This document shows, piece by piece, positions 60,937 through 64,000 of a stretch of DNA of 64,000 bases. Every line of letters starts with the position of its first letter. The stretch's first letter is position 1. The stretch covers positions 1,302,001 through 1,366,000 of the forward strand of contig NZ_CP028271.1 of the NCBI RefSeq assembly GCF_009914055.1, in the 5' to 3' direction. The stretch comes from Mixta intestinalis. GTDB lineage: Bacteria; Pseudomonadota; Gammaproteobacteria; Enterobacterales; Enterobacteriaceae. The notes under the pieces are model-generated. The model worked only from the letters and a program-made list of their open reading frames with translations. It was not told the origin of the DNA and ran no database searches. The translations under genes and the position numbers were made by a program.

Positions 60937-62418
60937 TTAGTAATCCTGTCCGGTGTTCAGCCGGGTTGCATACTCAATAGCGTCATTTTCCGGCGCGCTG
61001 GAGCGACCAAACGGCTTCGCCAGCGTCATATAGATCAGCCCTGACAGGATGACAATCGCCAGCCCAACCAGTACGGTCCAGCGGTCAATAAACGCCTCGC
61101 TGTCGGTCGGCTGTGCCAGCAGCCAGATGCCGCCAATACCATAGGCCAGCGCCAGGAAATTAACCAGCATTCCCCAGCCGCCAACCGTCCACTCTCCGGC
61201 AGGTTTCCACCCTTTCAGGCGCTGACGCAGGGCCGCGAGCACCACCATCTGGAAGGAAATATAGATACCGATCACCGCAAAAGCGGTAATGCGCGACAGG
61301 TTGTCAGGCTGGAAGTAGACCCAAACACAGATCACCACCGGCAACAGGCAGCTGACGATCATGGCGTTATCCGGCACGCTGTTTTTGGAAATCTTAGCCA
61401 TCCACTCGCTGCCTGGCAGCATTCTGTCACGAGAGAAGGAGAAGATAAGACGGCTCAGTGCCGCCTGTAACGACAGGATACAGGAGAGCATGGCGATGAT
61501 AGCAACCACGATAAAGATGGTTGCGCCGGTGCTGCCCAACGCCTCATTCAGAATTGCCGGGATCGGATCGGCGATTTTACCGGTGACGATATTCAGCAGA
61601 TCCGGCGAGGAGAGCAGATAGCCCAGCACGGAAATCACCGCTGAAATCGCGCCAAAGACGATACTCAGGATCATCGCAACCGGGATTTTCTTACCGGGGT
61701 TTTTCACCTCTTCCGCCACGTTGCCGCAGGCTTCGAAGCCGAAGAACATAAACAGGCCCATCAGCGCGGCAGACATAAACGCGGTGCCGTAGCTGCCATC
61801 TTTGGCAATGACACCCATTGAATCAAACAGTACGGAGAAAGGCTGAGAGCGATGGAAAATCAGCAGGTAGATACCCAGCGCGATAACGCTGACAATTTCA
61901 CACCAGAAGCCGATTTTAGCCACGCGCGCGAGGTTTTTAGTACCGGACATATTGACGCCCATCATGATGAGCAGCAGCACCACCGAGGTCATCAGCATAT
62001 TGCCCGGTGTCGGTGCATAGTGGAACAGCGAGGCGACAAAGGTAGCGGTGTACTCTGCAATCGAAGTGATGGTAACCACCAGCGCCCACAGGTAAATCCA
62101 TGCCGCAATCCAGGCGTAGCGTTTGCCCCACAGCCGTCTTGCCCAGGGATAGAGCCCGCCGGTGATAGGATACTGCGAAGCCACTTCGCCGAATACCAGC
62201 GCCACGAGCAGCTGCCCGCAGGCGACAATCAGGATCCACCAGACAGCGGGCGGCCCTGCCAGAGTGACGGCCAGCGCAAACAGCGAATAAACCGCCGTTA
62301 GCGGGGAAAGGTAAGTGAAACCCAGGGCGAAATTTGAAATTAAGCCGATCGATCGGTTGAACTGTTCTTTATTTGCAGGTTGATTTTTATCGCTTTTCTT
62401 ATCCGTTGTCTGTTCCAT
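60937..62418 (-). CDS. APC-superfamily amino acid/polyamine permease
   Basis: 493 residues, 12 hydrophobic helices with polar N- and C-termini. APC hallmarks: FNRSIGLISNFALGFTYLSPLTAVYSLF, FGEVASQYPITGGLYPWARRLWGKR, MFFGFEACGNVAEEVKNPGKKIPVAM, and RLIFSFSRDRMLPGSEWMAKIS. The closest functional groups are GABA/amino acid permeases of the ACT type. The ACATA-N8-TATGT repeat before it is shared with the aldehyde dehydrogenase gene, so it probably imports the substrate (GABA, putrescine or similar) for that pathway. Confidence 0.85.
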   Translation of the reverse strand: MEQTTDKKSDKNQPANKEQFNRSIGLISNFALGFTYLSPLTAVYSLFALAVTLAGPPAVWWILIVACGQLLVALVFGEVASQYPITGGLYPWARRLWGKRYAWIAAWIYLWALVVTITSIAEYTATFVASLFHYAPTPGNMLMTSVVLLLIMMGVNMSGTKNLARVAKIGFWCEIVSVIALGIYLLIFHRSQPFSVLFDSMGVIAKDGSYGTAFMSAALMGLFMFFGFEACGNVAEEVKNPGKKIPVAMILSIVFGAISAVISVLGYLLSSPDLLNIVTGKIADPIPAILNEALGSTGATIFIVVAIIAMLSCILSLQAALSRLIFSFSRDRMLPGSEWMAKISKNSVPDNAMIVSCLLPVVICVWVYFQPDNLSRITAFAVIGIYISFQMVVLAALRQRLKGWKPAGEWTVGGWGMLVNFLALAYGIGGIWLLAQPTDSEAFIDRWTVLVGLAIVILSGLIYMTLAKPFGRSSAPENDAIEYATRLNTGQDY

Positions 62419-62466
62419 ATCTTACTCTCTTTAAGGGCATAATCGCAGGCGACAGGATGAAATTTA

Positions 62467-62490
62467 TAAAACATAATAAGTTATATGTAT
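62467..62490. promoter_or_regulatory. Inverted-repeat operator ACATA-N8-TATGT upstream of the APC permease
   Basis: ATAAAACATA, nine bases, ATGTA, identical in layout to 59127-59150; core at 62472-62489. It is 49 bases upstream of the permease start, in the promoter zone. Confidence 0.5.
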
Positions 62491-62594
62491 ATTGCCAATG
62501 TCACAATTTTGTTAACGCCTTAACAAAAAGAACATAACTATTTTCAGTCGTTGCTCTAACCGGGCTGTGGCGCAAGGCAAGCGGATTACGGACA

Positions 62595-62626
62595 TAAAAA
62601 AACCGACGATAACAGCTATCGTCGGT
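62595..62626 (-). terminator. Rho-independent terminator of the gabD-like gene
   Basis: Ten-base-pair perfect stem ACCGACGATA / TATCGTCGGT, loop of five, T7 on the minus strand; 37 bases behind the stop codon. Confidence 0.88.
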
Positions 62627-62663
62627 GCTCAAGCGAGCCAGACACCAGGGAATACAGTGTTAA

Positions 62664-64000
62664 TTACAGCGCGACACAGATATATTTCAGTTCAAGATAA
62701 TCATCGATACCAAAACGCGATCCTTCCCGGCCCAGCCCGGACTGCTTGATGCCGCCAAAGGGCGCGACTTCGTTAGAGATCAGGCCGGTATTAACGCCAA
62801 CCATGCCATACTCCAGCGCTTCCGGAATTAACCACTGACGACGGGCGTCACGGGTAAACAGATAGGCCGCCAGGCCAAACTCCGTATCGTTGGCATAGCC
62901 GACAACTTCTTCGTCGGTATCAAAAGGGATCAGCGGTGCAACCGGCCCAAACGTCTCTTCGCGGGCAAAGCGCATCGCCTGGGTCACGTTGCCAACAACC
63001 GTTGGGGTAAAGAAATTCCCGCCCAGCGGATGACGATGACCGCCCGTCAGCAGTGATGCGCCCTGCTCCAGCGCATCGCTGATATGCTGCTCTACTTTAC
63101 TGACGGCACGCGCATCGATAAGCGGCCCCTGCGTCACCTTCTCTTCCATACCGTTGCCCACTTTCAGCGACTGCACCGCATTAACCAGCGCATCCGCCAG
63201 TGCCGGATAGATACCGCGCTGCACGTAAATGCGGTTGGCACAAACGCAGGTTTGCCCGCTGTTACGGAATTTCGATGCCATAATGCCGCTGACCGCCAGC
63301 TCCAGATCGGCATCGTCAAACACGATCACCGGCGCGTTGCCGCCCAGCTCCAGCGAGAGTTTCTTTATTGTTGGCGCGCACTGCGCCATCAAAAGGCGTC
63401 CGGTTTCCGTCGAGCCGGTAAAGCTCAGTTTGCGCACCTTTGGGTTACGGCAGAGTTCACCGCCGATCGCTTTCGCATCCCCGGTCACTACCTGTAGCAC
63501 GCCCGGCGGTAGCCCCGCCTCTTCGCCCAGCCTGGCCAGCGCCAGAGCGGTGAGCGGCGTCTGCTCTGCCGGTTTAACGATAATCGCGCAGCCTGCCGCC
63601 AGCGCCGGTGCCACTTTGCGGGTAATCATCGCTGCCGGAAAGTTCCACGGCGTGATGGCGGCACAGACGCCGATCGGCTGCTTACTGACGATATAGCGCT
63701 GCGTTGGATTGACCGGTTGCAGCAGCGCACCATCAATACGCTTTGCTTCCTCGGCAAACCAGGTAATGAAAGAGGCAGCGTAGCCTACCTCGCCGCGCGC
63801 TTCGGCCAGCGGTTTACCGCCTTCAGCGGTCATCAGGCTGGCTAAATCTTCGCGGTTTTCTTCGATTAGCCGCACCCACTGATGCAGCACTTTTGCCCGC
63901 TCGGCGGCGGAGCGACGTTTCCATGCGTGCTGTGCCACTTCCGCCGCATCGATAGCGCGCTGCGTTTCCGCCTGGCCCAGCAGCGGCACCTCAGCGATCG
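62664..64000 (-). CDS. NAD(P)-dependent succinate-semialdehyde dehydrogenase-like (GabD-type), 5' end outside window
   Basis: At least 445 residues are visible; the frame is open to the window edge, and about 35-40 N-terminal residues are missing compared with the usual 480. GabD-type blocks: TPWNFPAAMITRKVAPALAAG, LSFTGSTETGRLLMAQ, general base in KLSLELGGNAP, nucleophile in FRNSGQTCVCANR, EETFGPVAPL and GVNTGLISNEVAPFGGIKQSGLGREGS. Oxidises succinate semialdehyde to succinate, the last step of GABA breakdown. The aminobutyraldehyde-type dehydrogenase and permease nearby support this. A related glutarate semialdehyde role cannot be excluded. Confidence 0.88.
   Translation of the reverse strand, partial: IAEVPLLGQAETQRAIDAAEVAQHAWKRRSAAERAKVLHQWVRLIEENREDLASLMTAEGGKPLAEARGEVGYAASFITWFAEEAKRIDGALLQPVNPTQRYIVSKQPIGVCAAITPWNFPAAMITRKVAPALAAGCAIIVKPAEQTPLTALALARLGEEAGLPPGVLQVVTGDAKAIGGELCRNPKVRKLSFTGSTETGRLLMAQCAPTIKKLSLELGGNAPVIVFDDADLELAVSGIMASKFRNSGQTCVCANRIYVQRGIYPALADALVNAVQSLKVGNGMEEKVTQGPLIDARAVSKVEQHISDALEQGASLLTGGHRHPLGGNFFTPTVVGNVTQAMRFAREETFGPVAPLIPFDTDEEVVGYANDTEFGLAAYLFTRDARRQWLIPEALEYGMVGVNTGLISNEVAPFGGIKQSGLGREGSRFGIDDYLELKYICVAL

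Noticed and set aside
1..64000. tRNA, rRNA, integrase, IS transposase, CRISPR-Cas
   Set aside because: I looked for cloverleaf-like segments, transposase/integrase frames and repeat-spacer arrays and saw none; subtle or truncated ones could be missed without software.

Overview
The window is chromosomal DNA of a gammaproteobacterium of the order Enterobacterales. The housekeeping genes (dcp-ydfG, ynfA, ynfB, glsB, tyrP, narKGHJI) are very close to enteric homologues. The accessory set (solo hcp, vgrG-rhs island, chromosomal class A beta-lactamase, PQQ glucose-type dehydrogenase) fits an Erwiniaceae member such as Mixta, Pantoea or Erwinia. The genus is an inference; no rRNA or tRNA gene is visible.

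Layout. 1-2.0 kb (minus): an osmoprotectant (OsmU/YehZ-type) ABC importer, running off the left edge. 2.1-3.4 kb: a class 3 lipase followed by a scar of a second lipase copy. 4.0-5.4 kb: a 14-TM drug-efflux MFS pump behind a perfect palindromic operator. 5.5-7.5 kb: small envelope genes (DUF1161, ynfB, ynfA) and ydfG. 7.9-8.1 kb: a 64-residue peptide gene with a TTG start, a GA-type secretion-leader look and its own terminator. 8.4-14.7 kb: dcp, bla, glsB, a PRISE-type enone reductase and a divergent LysR regulator. 14.7-18.0 kb: an AT-rich accessory island with a decayed zone, a 230-residue putative toxin, two tandem small membrane proteins that are copies of each other, and a convergent solo hcp. 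I read this as an Hcp-linked type VI effector/immunity cassette.

18.1-25.7 kb: a LysR regulator diverges from a complete LIV-type ABC importer co-transcribed with an L-2-amino-thiazoline-4-carboxylate (ATC) hydrolase and an N-carbamoyl-L-amino acid hydrolase. Together these look like an uptake-and-hydrolysis route, possibly making L-cysteine. Next come tyrP with TyrR-like boxes (25.9 kb), a MetNIQ-type importer (27.2-29.7 kb), a fragment of an alpha/beta hydrolase, a nitroreductase, an MBL-fold hydrolase and a candidate small RNA. The narK-narG-narH-narJ-narI respiratory nitrate operon occupies 32.2-40.3 kb; narG carries one extra G in a homopolymer. 40.7-44.0 kb encodes a large autotransporter whose passenger has a metzincin-like zinc motif.

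44.6-54.1 kb is a type VI vgrG - TPR protein - PAAR/Rhs island. The rhs frame is broken by one extra G in a G6 run inside the PAAR-like region. Behind rhs lie its immunity gene, an orphan (frameshifted) toxin tail with its own immunity gene, and a further fragment. 54.4-64.0 kb: a PQQ-dependent membrane dehydrogenase; a SnoaL-like periplasmic protein; an aminobutyraldehyde-type aldehyde dehydrogenase; a GntR/FCD regulator with a soluble cache-domain protein; an APC-family amino acid/polyamine permease; and a succinate-semialdehyde-dehydrogenase-like gene running off the right edge. The aldehyde dehydrogenase and the permease share an identical-geometry inverted repeat (ACATA-N8-TATGT) in front of them, pointing to one regulon.

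Caution: three reading-frame breaks (narG, rhs, orphan toxin) all sit at homopolymers. They may be assembly errors, decay or contingency switching; reads would decide.
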